From contig JAPLHB010000105.1 in assembly GCA_026389845.1 (NCBI GenBank), forward strand, positions 62,001-126,000: a stretch of 64,000 nt of DNA. The letters run 5' to 3'. Below, piece by piece: positions 47,858-56,253 of this stretch. Within the stretch, counting starts at the first letter, position 1. The number at the start of each line of letters is the position of its first letter. The DNA is from Chloroflexota bacterium (GTDB lineage Bacteria; Chloroflexota; Anaerolineae; CG2-30-64-16). The notes beneath the pieces were generated by a model. The model ran no database searches, was not told the DNA's origin, and worked only from the letters and a program-made list of their open reading frames with translations. The translations under genes were made by a program, and so were the position numbers.

Positions 47858-49072
47858 ATGAGCACTGAAACAGTTCGCATGACGCAGACGGTACGCGCGC
47901 CCGCTGCGGAGGCTTATCGCGCCTTTACGCGGTCGGGGGTCCTCCGCGAGTGGATGTGCGACGGCGCAGTGGTGGATGCCCGGCTGGGCGGCCGCCTCTA
48001 CGTCTGGTGGCACAGCGGCTACTATGCCGCGGGCGAGTTCACCGCGTTCGATCCCGAACGCCGCGTCGCCTTCACCTGGCAGGGTCGGGGCGAGCCGGGG
48101 GTGACGCAGGTGGAAGTCATTCTCACGCCATCGGGCGACGATGTGGAAGTCACCCTGACGCATGAGGGGTTTGGCGCGGGAGACGCGTGGCACAAGACCC
48201 GCAGCGAAAGCCAGGACGGCTGGACACAGGGCATGGAGAACCTGAAATCGGTCCTGGAAACCGGCCAGGACTTACGCTACATGTTGCGACCCATGCTCGG
48301 CATCTACGTGGATGAATTCAATGCCGACATCGCCTCCCGTCTCGGCGTGCCCGTGGGCGAGGGCACGCGGTTGGGTGGCGTGGTCGAAGGCCTGGGCGCG
48401 GAGCAGGCCGGCCTGCGGCGAGATGACGTGATCGTGTCCCTCGCAGGGCGACCGACCAACGACTACCCGGGCCTCGTGGCGGCATTGGGTTCGCATCGCG
48501 CCGGCGATCGGGTGGACGTGGCATTCTACCGCGGAGGCGAACGCCGCATGACCGAAATGATGCTCTCGCGACGGCTCATCCCCGAGGTGCCGGCAACGCC
48601 GGCTGAACTGGCCGACGCCGTCCGCCAGGCCAATGCGTCCGCCTTGACCGAGCTGGCGCGCGGCCTGGAGGGAGTGGGGGACGACCGGGCCGCCCACCGG
48701 CCTGCGCCGGGCGAGTGGAACGCGCTGGAAGTGCTGGCGCACCTGATCGCCCACGAGCGCGAGCAGCAGACCTGGATCACGGACCTGCTCTGCGATGATG
48801 AGCGCTGGTCGGATCGTTTCGAGAACACTGAGGTCGTGCCGGCCCGCATCGCGGCCAGCGCCCGCGCCTATCCCCGGCTCGCCGATATGGCCGACGCGCT
48901 GCGGCGCAGCCAGGGTGAGACGGCCAACATGCTGGCCGCGCTGCCCGCGGAGTTCGTGGCGCACCGGGGAACGTATTGGCGTCTGGGCCGCTCGATGTTG
49001 GAAGGCGTTCGTCCGCCCAACCACGTCCAGGAGCACACCGCCCAGATCCGGGCGGCCATCTCCGCGCCGTAA
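47858..49072 (+). CDS. AHSA1/SRPBCC-like + PDZ + DinB-like fusion protein
   Basis: VRAPAAEAYRAFTRSGVLREWMCDGA; GTRLGGVVEGLGAEQAGLRRDDVIVSLAGRP; HRPAPGEWNALEVLAHLIAHERE. Confidence 0.85.
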   Translation: MSTETVRMTQTVRAPAAEAYRAFTRSGVLREWMCDGAVVDARLGGRLYVWWHSGYYAAGEFTAFDPERRVAFTWQGRGEPGVTQVEVILTPSGDDVEVTLTHEGFGAGDAWHKTRSESQDGWTQGMENLKSVLETGQDLRYMLRPMLGIYVDEFNADIASRLGVPVGEGTRLGGVVEGLGAEQAGLRRDDVIVSLAGRPTNDYPGLVAALGSHRAGDRVDVAFYRGGERRMTEMMLSRRLIPEVPATPAELADAVRQANASALTELARGLEGVGDDRAAHRPAPGEWNALEVLAHLIAHEREQQTWITDLLCDDERWSDRFENTEVVPARIAASARAYPRLADMADALRRSQGETANMLAALPAEFVAHRGTYWRLGRSMLEGVRPPNHVQEHTAQIRAAISAP

Positions 49073-49096
49073 CGAGGATGCTGCCCTGGAAATGGG

Positions 49097-49181
49097 ACGC
49101 GGATTACGCGGACGACGCGGAGAACGCAGATAAGCCCTGAACGTGTCCGCGTCGTCCGCAGTCTCCGCGTCCAGCTGCGTT
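49097..49181. repeat. Nonamer array ACGCGGATT ACGCGGACG ACGCGGAGA ACGCAGATA with inverted second half
   Basis: Four 9-nt units at 49097-49132, complementary-type units 49146-49181. Confidence 0.8.
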
Positions 49182-49232
49182 CCGTTTTCATGGGCCGGGG
49201 CGCCGCGCCCGACATGGAAAACTGGGCGGCGA

Positions 49233-50048
49233 TCAGTGCCCCAGCGCCTTCAACATCGGCACGGTGCGGGCCACCCACGTCAGGGCCGGATCTTCGGATG
49301 CCGCCTGAACACGCTGCTCGCCGGCCATGAACCAGAGGAAGTAGCAGGTGTAGCCCGGCGCGCAGTTGTTCGTGTGATAGCCGTTAGGCGCCATCATGAC
49401 GGTGTTGTCCTTGATGATGTAGCCCGCGTCAATCTCGCTGTTGTAGTAGCGCACCATGCCGAACCCGTCGGGCGGGTTCACCTTGAAGAAGTACATCTCC
49501 TCCTGGAAGGCCTCGCGCGGCAGATCGTCCACTTCGTGCTTGTGGGGCGGGTAGGTGGCCCAGTTGCCGGAGGGTACATAGGTCTCACCCGCGACCAAGC
49601 GTCGCGCGGGCAGGTCGGGCTGGCCCGCCACGGTGAGGATCTGCTGGTAGCTGCGGCTGAAGTTCGCCGCGCCCCACACGCCCGATGTCACCCGGTCGGG
49701 CGAGATGACATAAGGCGCGAGCGCCAGGTCGCTGGGTGCGCTGAGCAGTCCCACCTCCAGGTGGCCGCGAGCGGTGATGACAGTGTCTGTGCCGCAGGGC
49801 AGATAGACCGAATACGGCTTGCCCGCAAAGACGTTGGGCCGGCCGCCTACGCCCCGGAACTCGTGACCCGCGGCGGAGAAATCGCCCTTGCCGCCGAAGA
49901 TCACCGCGAGAACTTCACGGTCGCCGGTGGCGGTGGCGTAGCGCTCGCTGTCGTTCAGGGTCAGATAGGCGAAGTCGAGCAGCTTGCAAGGGTTGGTCGG
50001 CAGCCGGTTGAGACCGAGTGCGGTGGAGATCGCGGTGAAGTATGACAC
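49233..50048 (-). CDS. iolB: 5-deoxy-glucuronate isomerase
   Basis: IolB-like; GETYVPSGNWATYPPHKHEVDDLPREAFQEEMYFFKVNPPDGFG. Confidence 0.92.
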   Translation of the reverse strand: MSYFTAISTALGLNRLPTNPCKLLDFAYLTLNDSERYATATGDREVLAVIFGGKGDFSAAGHEFRGVGGRPNVFAGKPYSVYLPCGTDTVITARGHLEVGLLSAPSDLALAPYVISPDRVTSGVWGAANFSRSYQQILTVAGQPDLPARRLVAGETYVPSGNWATYPPHKHEVDDLPREAFQEEMYFFKVNPPDGFGMVRYYNSEIDAGYIIKDNTVMMAPNGYHTNNCAPGYTCYFLWFMAGEQRVQAASEDPALTWVARTVPMLKALGH

Positions 50049-50099
50049 GGGATTGCCTCCTTTGGTCTGTTGGGGTATATCGAAAACTGTCCGAGCACG

Positions 50100-50319
50100 T
50101 CACCCTGAGCGAGTTGGTCCCGTGAATTACGTTGCGGCGCGCCACCAGCGAAGGGTCTCGTCGCGGAATGAGATTCTTGTCCTGAAAATCCTGTGCCCGA
50201 CCTGTGCCATGCGGCACAAACCAGGATTTTCATGCGCCGTGGCGCCGCCCGCGGCATGAGAACTTCGCTAGATGCTCGCCGTCGCGAGAAGTCAGGGGCA
50301 ACCCCGCTCAGAATGACAG
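50100..50319. repeat. Nested inverted-repeat element (CACCCTGAGCG...CGCTCAGAATGACAG enclosing TGAAAATCCTG/CAGGATTTTCA)
   Basis: Two nested arm pairs visible. Confidence 0.65.
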
Positions 50320-50358
50320 ATGCCTAAAAGCGCACTTTGCGACCGTACCGTGTATATG

Positions 50359-51411
50359 TTACGCGTCCTGCAGGTCCATCACGATCTTGATCGTGCCGGG
50401 GTCTTCCCCGTCCACTTGTGCGAACGCCTGCGTGACATCTCGCAGGGACAGGCGATGGGTCACGAGCAGCTCGGGGTGCAGCAGCCCTTTGCTCATCATC
50501 TGGATGGCGCGCGGAAATTCGCCCAACGTCACCCGCGAAGCGATGATCTGCGCTTCCTTGATGACCAGCGTCTTGAAGTGAACCGCCGAGAGCTGCTCGC
50601 CCAGCCCGGTGGTGACGATGCGGCCGGCCGTGCGGATCATCTTGACCGCCTGGGCCAGCGGCGCCTCGCGGCCTGCGATCTCGTGGAAGTGGCCGATGCA
50701 CTCGATGACGCAGTCCGCGCCGAGGCCGCGAGTCAGCTCCATCGCGCGCTCGACCGGGTCTTCGTACTCGGCGTTGATGACAGCGTCCGCACCGAGCTTG
50801 CGCGCCGTTTCCAGCCGGAAGGGCTGCACGTCGGTGATGATGGTGAGGCCGGGGGTGATGCGGTGGCAGAGCACATCCAGCACGGACAGTCCCAGCTTGC
50901 CCGCGCCCAGGATCACGACCGTCTCGCCGGGCTGAACCCCGCCGCGCCAGAGGATGTGATGGCCCAGGCCATACATCTCCACCATCGGCGCGTACTCCAT
51001 CGGTACATTGTCGGGCAGGGGATAGAGGTGGCTGGCCGGGACGGCCACGTATTGCCCGAAACCGCCGTCCAGGTCCACACCGAGCAGCTTGAGCGTGCGG
51101 CAGGCGTTCAGGTGGCCCGTCAGACACGCCGGGCAATTGTGGCACGAGATGATCGGATCCACCGCCACGCGGTCGTCAAGCTTGAACCCGTGCACCGCCT
51201 TGCCGACTTCGCGAATGATGCCGCCGAACTCGTGGCCCAGGATCGCGGGTGCCTTGACCCGGCTGTGAAACTCCCCACGGTAGATGTGCAGGTCGGTGCC
51301 GCAGATACCGGCGTGACCGGTCTCCACCAGCACCTCATCCGGGCGGATGCGGGGGTCTGGCGCTTCGCCCAAGCGAATGTCGAGGTCGTCGTAGAGGATG
51401 GCTGCCTTCAT
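50359..51411 (-). CDS. Zinc-dependent alcohol dehydrogenase family protein
   Basis: GHAGICGTDLHIYRGEF ... GHEFGGIIREVG ... CHNCPACLTGHLNAC. Confidence 0.93.
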   Translation of the reverse strand: MKAAILYDDLDIRLGEAPDPRIRPDEVLVETGHAGICGTDLHIYRGEFHSRVKAPAILGHEFGGIIREVGKAVHGFKLDDRVAVDPIISCHNCPACLTGHLNACRTLKLLGVDLDGGFGQYVAVPASHLYPLPDNVPMEYAPMVEMYGLGHHILWRGGVQPGETVVILGAGKLGLSVLDVLCHRITPGLTIITDVQPFRLETARKLGADAVINAEYEDPVERAMELTRGLGADCVIECIGHFHEIAGREAPLAQAVKMIRTAGRIVTTGLGEQLSAVHFKTLVIKEAQIIASRVTLGEFPRAIQMMSKGLLHPELLVTHRLSLRDVTQAFAQVDGEDPGTIKIVMDLQDA

Positions 51412-51452
51412 TGGAGCTGTTGTCCTTTCGCTTGCAAGGCTCGGTTCCCATG

Positions 51453-51506
51453 TTGACACTGCGGGACGATCTGTGCTATATCATAGCATGTCGGACGACA
51501 TTGTCG
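51453..51506. promoter_or_regulatory. Promoter-like TTGACA..TATATC overlaid with three inverted repeats
   Basis: TTGACA at 51453; TGCTAT-ATC-ATAGCA 51474-51488; TGTCG-GA-CGACA 51489-51500; CGACA-T-TGTCG 51496-51506. Confidence 0.65.
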
Positions 51507-51520
51507 AAAAGGGGGCAGTC

Positions 51521-52498
51521 ATGAAGACCATTCGTTGGGGCATCGTCGGCTGCGGCAATGTGACCGAGGTGAAGAGCGGGCCGGGCTTCCAGAAGGCCAG
51601 AAACTCAGTGCTGGTGGCGGTGATGCGGCGGGACGCGGCGCTGGCCAAGGACTATGCGCGGCGTCACGGCGTGCCGCGCTGGTACGCTGACGCCGATGCG
51701 CTGATCCACGACCCCGAGGTGGACGCGGTCTACATCGCCACGCCGCCGGCCTCGCACCGCGAGTACGTGCTGGCGTGTGCGCGTGCCGGCAAGCCGGTCT
51801 ACGTCGAGAAGCCGATGGCGCTGGATTTCGCAGAGTGCCAGGAGATGATCGCGGCGTGCCAGACAGCCGGTGTGCCGCTTTTCGTGGCCTACTACCGCCG
51901 CGCCCTGCCGCGCTTTCTGAAGGTGAAGGAACTGGTCGAGTCGGGCGCGATCGGCGATGTGCGCTTTGTCCGGGTGTTGCTCCAGAAGGTGGCAACGCCG
52001 GAGGAAGCCGATCCGGCCACGCGACCCTGGCGCCTGGTGCCCGCTGTCTCTGGCGGCGGCCATTTCCTGGACATGGGCAGCCACATGCTGGACCTGCTGG
52101 ACTACATCTTCGGCCCCATCCAGCGGGTGCAGGGTTTCGCGATCAACCAGGGCCGACTCTACGAGGCCGAGGACGCGGTGACCGCGACGTTCGAGTTCGC
52201 GTCGGGCGTCCAGGGCGTGGGGGTCTGGAACTCCGTCACCTTCGGCAATGCCGACCAGATCGAGTTCGTGGGCAGCCAGGGCCAGCTCTCCTTCTCGTGC
52301 TTTGGTGTCGAGCTTATCGTGCTCACCACTCCAGCGGGAGTCACCCATTTGCCCGTGGAAACCCCCGCCCACGTCCAGCAGCCGCTCATCCAGACGGTGG
52401 TGGATGAGCTGAACGGCATCGGCGCGTGCCCCAGCACCGGCGTCAGCGCCGCGCGAACTACGTGGGTGATGGATCAACTGCTCAGGGAGTTCCGTTGA
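51521..52498 (+). CDS. Gfo/Idh/MocA family oxidoreductase
   Basis: RWGIVGCGNVTEVKSGPGFQK ... VYVEKPMALDFAECQEMI. Confidence 0.93.
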   Translation: MKTIRWGIVGCGNVTEVKSGPGFQKARNSVLVAVMRRDAALAKDYARRHGVPRWYADADALIHDPEVDAVYIATPPASHREYVLACARAGKPVYVEKPMALDFAECQEMIAACQTAGVPLFVAYYRRALPRFLKVKELVESGAIGDVRFVRVLLQKVATPEEADPATRPWRLVPAVSGGGHFLDMGSHMLDLLDYIFGPIQRVQGFAINQGRLYEAEDAVTATFEFASGVQGVGVWNSVTFGNADQIEFVGSQGQLSFSCFGVELIVLTTPAGVTHLPVETPAHVQQPLIQTVVDELNGIGACPSTGVSAARTTWVMDQLLREFR

Positions 52499-52500
52499 TT

Positions 52501-53490
52501 TCACCCCAGTAGCCGCAGGTTGCGACGCAGCCGCGGGAAGTTGTACTTGCGGCCTGGGAACGGCTGGAGGCCTTCTTCCCACACCTCGGTCGCAAAGATG
52601 GCGGTGACGTCCTCGTACTGCCGATCGGTCAGGTCAAGCTCAAACGCAGCGAGGGTGTCTTCGAGCTGGCTCAGCCGGCTCGCGCCGACAATCGGCGCGG
52701 TGACGCCGGCTGAATAGCGCACCCAGGCCAGGGCCAGGGTGGCGGGGGCGACGCCCAGCTCGGCCGCATACCGGTTGAAGCGGGCAATGCTCGCACCATG
52801 CTGCGCCAGCCAGGTGATCGCCGGGCCGCTGGTTTCTCCGCGCGCGGCCGCAGGGAACGCGCCACCCACCTGATACCGCCCGGCCAGCACGCCTTCGGCC
52901 AGCGGCCGGTAGACCGTGATGGCGATCCGCTCGGCCACGGCCTGCGGCAGGATTTCGACCTCGATGCCGCGTTCGAACAGGTTGTAGGCCACCTGGTTGT
53001 TCACCAGGCGGGGCCAGCCGTGCTCGGCGGCGATGGCGTTGCAGTGCGCCAGCAGCCAGGCCGGAAAGTTGGAGCAGCCCACGTAGCGCGTCTTGCCCGC
53101 GGCCACCACCTGGGCCAGCGCGGCCATGATCTCGACGGGGCGCATCCCCGGCAGCGGCCAATGCAGCAGGTAGAGATCCACAGCGTCCGTTTTCAGGCGC
53201 GCCAGGCTCTCGTCAATGCTGGTGAGAATGCTCGCTGAGTCCAGCCCCCGATGCACCTTGGTCGCCAGGAACACCCGATCGCGGCGTCCGCGCAACAGTC
53301 GCCCCAGGATCTCCTCGGTGCCGCCGGCCGCATACATGGCGGCCGTATCAACGAAGGTAACGCCCCGTTCCAGCGCCGCGCTCAGGATGCGATCGGCCTC
53401 GGCCTCGTCGCAGCGGGCGCCGAACATCATGGTGCCCAGGCAGAACTCCGAAACCTGCTCGCCCGTGTTTCCCAATGGAACCAGCTTCAT
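52501..53490 (-). CDS. Aldo/keto reductase
   Basis: FCLGTMMFGARCDEAEADRILSAALERGVTFVDTAAMYA ... VGCSNFPAWLL. Confidence 0.93.
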   Translation of the reverse strand: MKLVPLGNTGEQVSEFCLGTMMFGARCDEAEADRILSAALERGVTFVDTAAMYAAGGTEEILGRLLRGRRDRVFLATKVHRGLDSASILTSIDESLARLKTDAVDLYLLHWPLPGMRPVEIMAALAQVVAAGKTRYVGCSNFPAWLLAHCNAIAAEHGWPRLVNNQVAYNLFERGIEVEILPQAVAERIAITVYRPLAEGVLAGRYQVGGAFPAAARGETSGPAITWLAQHGASIARFNRYAAELGVAPATLALAWVRYSAGVTAPIVGASRLSQLEDTLAAFELDLTDRQYEDVTAIFATEVWEEGLQPFPGRKYNFPRLRRNLRLLG

Positions 53491-53509
53491 TACGACCTCT
53501 CTCCTTGTC

Positions 53510-54019
53510 CTACGCGACCGCCGGCAGTGTCACGCCGATGCGAGCCAGTTGTTCGACAATCTGCGGGTGGATCGGCACCCCTTCGATCAGGTTGCGGTCG
53601 CGGGCCTGCCAGCCGCGTTCGCCGGGCGCGAGGAACGCCTGCCCGCCATCCACACCCGCGCTGACGAGTGACAACAGGTCCTCGACGCGCTCGGCGAAAC
53701 GCTCCGGCTCGATGAACCTGGCGATGTCCACCGCCAGGAAGAACTTGCTGCCTTCCGAGTCCAGCCCCGATGGATCGGCCTGAACCACCTCGTGGCTGAG
53801 CAGGCCGCCCGACAGCACGCCGGTGAAGATCTCCATCATCAGTGCCAGACCCGCGCCCTTGTGATCGCCCATCGGCAACACCAGCCCGGATGCCAAAATG
53901 GCCGCGGGGTCGCTGGTGGGTTGGCCCGCGGCATCGAGGCCCCAGCCGGCCGGCACAGCCTTGCCTTCCCGCAGGTAGGTGCCGATCTTGCCCACCGCCG
54001 CCTGGCTCATGGCGAAGTG
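53510..54019 (-). pseudogene. 5'-truncated Ldh family (malate/L-lactate dehydrogenase-like) oxidoreductase
   Basis: PHFAMSQAAVGKIGTYLREGKAVPAGWGLDAAGQPTSDPAAIL...; N-terminal half absent. Confidence 0.85.
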
Positions 54020-54097
54020 TGGACCGGCTATCTGCACCCGGGCCGCGCCTTCGAAGCGCTGAGTGACAAGCCTGCGCCATTGCGGGGATTGTACTGA
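54020..54097 (+). pseudogene. Fragment of Yip1-like gene (paralog of 36619)
   Basis: WTGYLHPGRAFEALSDKPAPLRGLY* versus LTCYLHPGRAFEALRDKPAPLWGLY. Confidence 0.85.
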
Positions 54098-54167
54098 GTT
54101 CAGCTTCGAATGGATGAGTTGGATCAGATCAGCTTCTTGTGGATGATGTACCGCTCGGGGTGGGCCA

Positions 54168-55484
54168 TCAAGCCGGGTTAAGAGCCCTTTTCACCCGCAA
54201 GCGGAATCCTTCCTGCCCGATGACCACCACCCGCTCGTCGGCGGCAATCGGCCCACCGTCGGCCTCAGCGCGCCATAGCTCGCCGTGTACCAGCACCATG
54301 CCGGCAGGGGTGAGCGGCTGGCGCACCTCGCCCACCTCGCCGATCATTCCCTCCATGCCGGTCGTCGGCCGGCGGCGTTGGGCCGCAAGGGCCTTGCCGA
54401 TGGCGAAGGCGAAGAAACCGCCGGTCGCCAGCGCCAGGGCGATGATCGTCGCCCACGGTACATCCAGTTCCGCAGTGTTGAAAAGCATATAGGCTCCAAA
54501 GATAAAGCTCACAATCCCACCGATAGTCAGTGCGCCGTGGGTCGGCGCTTTGATGTCCAGCACGAACAGCACGAACGCGATGCCGACGAACCCCAGCCCG
54601 ACCCAGTTCGCCTCCAACTGGCCCAGGGCATAGAGCGCCATCAGCAAACACACCACGCCAATCACGCCGGAAACGTAGCCGCCGGGGCTGGATAGCTCGA
54701 ACAAGATCGCGTTCAGCCCGATGGTCAGCAAGATCGCGGCTAGGGTCGGATTGGTGATCGTGTTCAGGAAGCCCTGGATGGGACTGAGCGGCGTCTGCTC
54801 GATAGGCTGATCACGAAGCTGGAGCTTAATCTCCTTGCCCGCGACCGTCACCGTCTTTCCATCCAACTGGCGCAACAGATCGGGCACGTCCTGCGCCACG
54901 GCGTCAATCACGCCCAGCGCCAGCGCCTCGTCGGCCGTGGCTGCGGCGGCCTCGGCGACCGCCTTCTCGGCCCAGGCGACGGCCTTGTCGCCCCGGCGGG
55001 CGGCCAGGTTCTTGATGTCGGCGACCAGGACGTTCGTCTCCTTGGCCTTGATCGTCTCTGGCAGGTCGGCGCCCTCGCTGCCCACCGGGCTGGCTGCGCC
55101 GATACTGCTGCCGGGCGCCATGCCGGCCAGGTGGCCCGCCAGGGTGATAAACGTGCCGGCCGACGCCGCGTGTGCCCCGCGCGGGGCCACGTAGACGATC
55201 ACCGGCACGGTTGCGCTGGTCATGCGCTGTGTGATCTGCTTGGTGATGTCCACCGAGCCGCCGGGCGTGTCCAATTGGAGCACTACGGCCGCCGCGCCGC
55301 TCGCCTCGGCGTCGCTGATCGTCCGGTCAATGTACTCGGCCAGGATCGGCGTCACCGGCCCCTTGAAGACCGCCAGCTTGATCGCGCCCGGCGCCTGCGC
55401 GTTCGCCTGTCCCGCGATCAACACGGCCGCCAGCAACGCCAGTAGCCAGAGGTTCAGTTTGACCCGTGTGTTTCGTCGTCTCAT
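54168..55484 (-). CDS. NfeD-like membrane-bound serine protease (long form)
   Basis: VVLQLDTPGGSVDITKQITQRM ... APRGAHAASAGTFI ... C-terminal OB-like region. Confidence 0.92.
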   Translation of the reverse strand: MRRRNTRVKLNLWLLALLAAVLIAGQANAQAPGAIKLAVFKGPVTPILAEYIDRTISDAEASGAAAVVLQLDTPGGSVDITKQITQRMTSATVPVIVYVAPRGAHAASAGTFITLAGHLAGMAPGSSIGAASPVGSEGADLPETIKAKETNVLVADIKNLAARRGDKAVAWAEKAVAEAAAATADEALALGVIDAVAQDVPDLLRQLDGKTVTVAGKEIKLQLRDQPIEQTPLSPIQGFLNTITNPTLAAILLTIGLNAILFELSSPGGYVSGVIGVVCLLMALYALGQLEANWVGLGFVGIAFVLFVLDIKAPTHGALTIGGIVSFIFGAYMLFNTAELDVPWATIIALALATGGFFAFAIGKALAAQRRRPTTGMEGMIGEVGEVRQPLTPAGMVLVHGELWRAEADGGPIAADERVVVIGQEGFRLRVKRALNPA

Positions 55485-55501
55485 CTCACACTCTCCTTGA
55501 C

Positions 55502-55594
55502 GTGACAAGGTGACAAAGTGACAAGGTGAAGGGGTGACAAGGTGATCGCTGCAAATGCGGCGCTCTGTCACCGAGTCACCTTGTCACTTTGTCA
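55502..55594. repeat. Octamer array GTGACAAG with 19-bp perfect inverted repeat
   Basis: GTGACAAG GTGACAAA GTGACAAG...; TGACAAAGTGACAAGGTGA 55511-55529 / TCACCTTGTCACTTTGTCA 55576-55594. Confidence 0.93.
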
Positions 55595-56158
55595 TCGCTT
55601 GTATCGTCCCATGAGTTGCGCCTCCGCTACCACGTGCCCCTTCATCGCCGTTTGCACGTCTTTAGCGGTGGCGTTGTTGCCCAGGTTGAGTTGACCGTCC
55701 AGCGCGTACAGCTTGAAGAAATAGCGGTGCGTGCCGGAGGGCGGACAGGGACCACCGTAGCCGATTTTGCGCCAACTGTTCGTCCCGTGTGTGCCGCCGA
55801 TCTTCGGCGCTTTGTCCGGCAGCACGGCTTCCGGCAGACCGGTCAACGCTGGCGGCAGGTTAAAGAGCACCCAATGCACCCACGTGCCCGCGGGTGCGTC
55901 CGGGTCATCGCAGATCAGCGCCAGCGACTTCGCGGCAGTCGGCACGTCACTCCACGCCAGCGGCGGCGAGGCGTCGTTGCCGTCGCAGGTGTACTTCCCG
56001 GGGATCATGCCTCCTTCGGTGAAGGCAGAGCTGGTGAGCTTCATCGTCATACCTCCTGGTTGCGAAGCCGGGGTTGGCGGCGCCGCGGGCTGCGGCGCAG
56101 TGGTGCAGGCGGCGAGCAGGGCCAATCCGCAGAGCAAGACACCCGTCATCCATCGCAT
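55592..56158 (-). CDS. YbhB/YbcL family Raf kinase inhibitor-like lipoprotein
   Basis: LTSSAFTEGGMIPGKYTCDGNDASPPLAWSDVP ... DPDAPAGTWVHWVLFNLP. Confidence 0.93.
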   Translation of the reverse strand: MRWMTGVLLCGLALLAACTTAPQPAAPPTPASQPGGMTMKLTSSAFTEGGMIPGKYTCDGNDASPPLAWSDVPTAAKSLALICDDPDAPAGTWVHWVLFNLPPALTGLPEAVLPDKAPKIGGTHGTNSWRKIGYGGPCPPSGTHRYFFKLYALDGQLNLGNNATAKDVQTAMKGHVVAEAQLMGRYKR

Positions 56159-56184
56159 CTTATCATACTCCTGCTCCAATTACT

Positions 56185-56253
56185 CGTGGGTAAGCACCCA
56201 CAAATCTCGGACGCTCTCTTGCAGATCGCCAAGTGTTACTTGCGTCATCGGAT
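56185..56253 (-). pseudogene. 22-codon ORF coupled to the methyltransferase stop; possible truncated partner gene
   Basis: MTQVTLGDLQESVRDLWVLTHE*, start overlaps MTase stop as ATGA. Confidence 0.4.

Noticed and set aside
50320-51456. 378-aa plus-strand ORF
   Set aside because: Antisense of the clear alcohol dehydrogenase gene.
54098-54167. Short ORFs in both strands (MDELDQISFLWMMYRSGWAIKPG and MAHPERYIIHKKLI)
   Set aside because: Too short and without recognised similarity to support a call.
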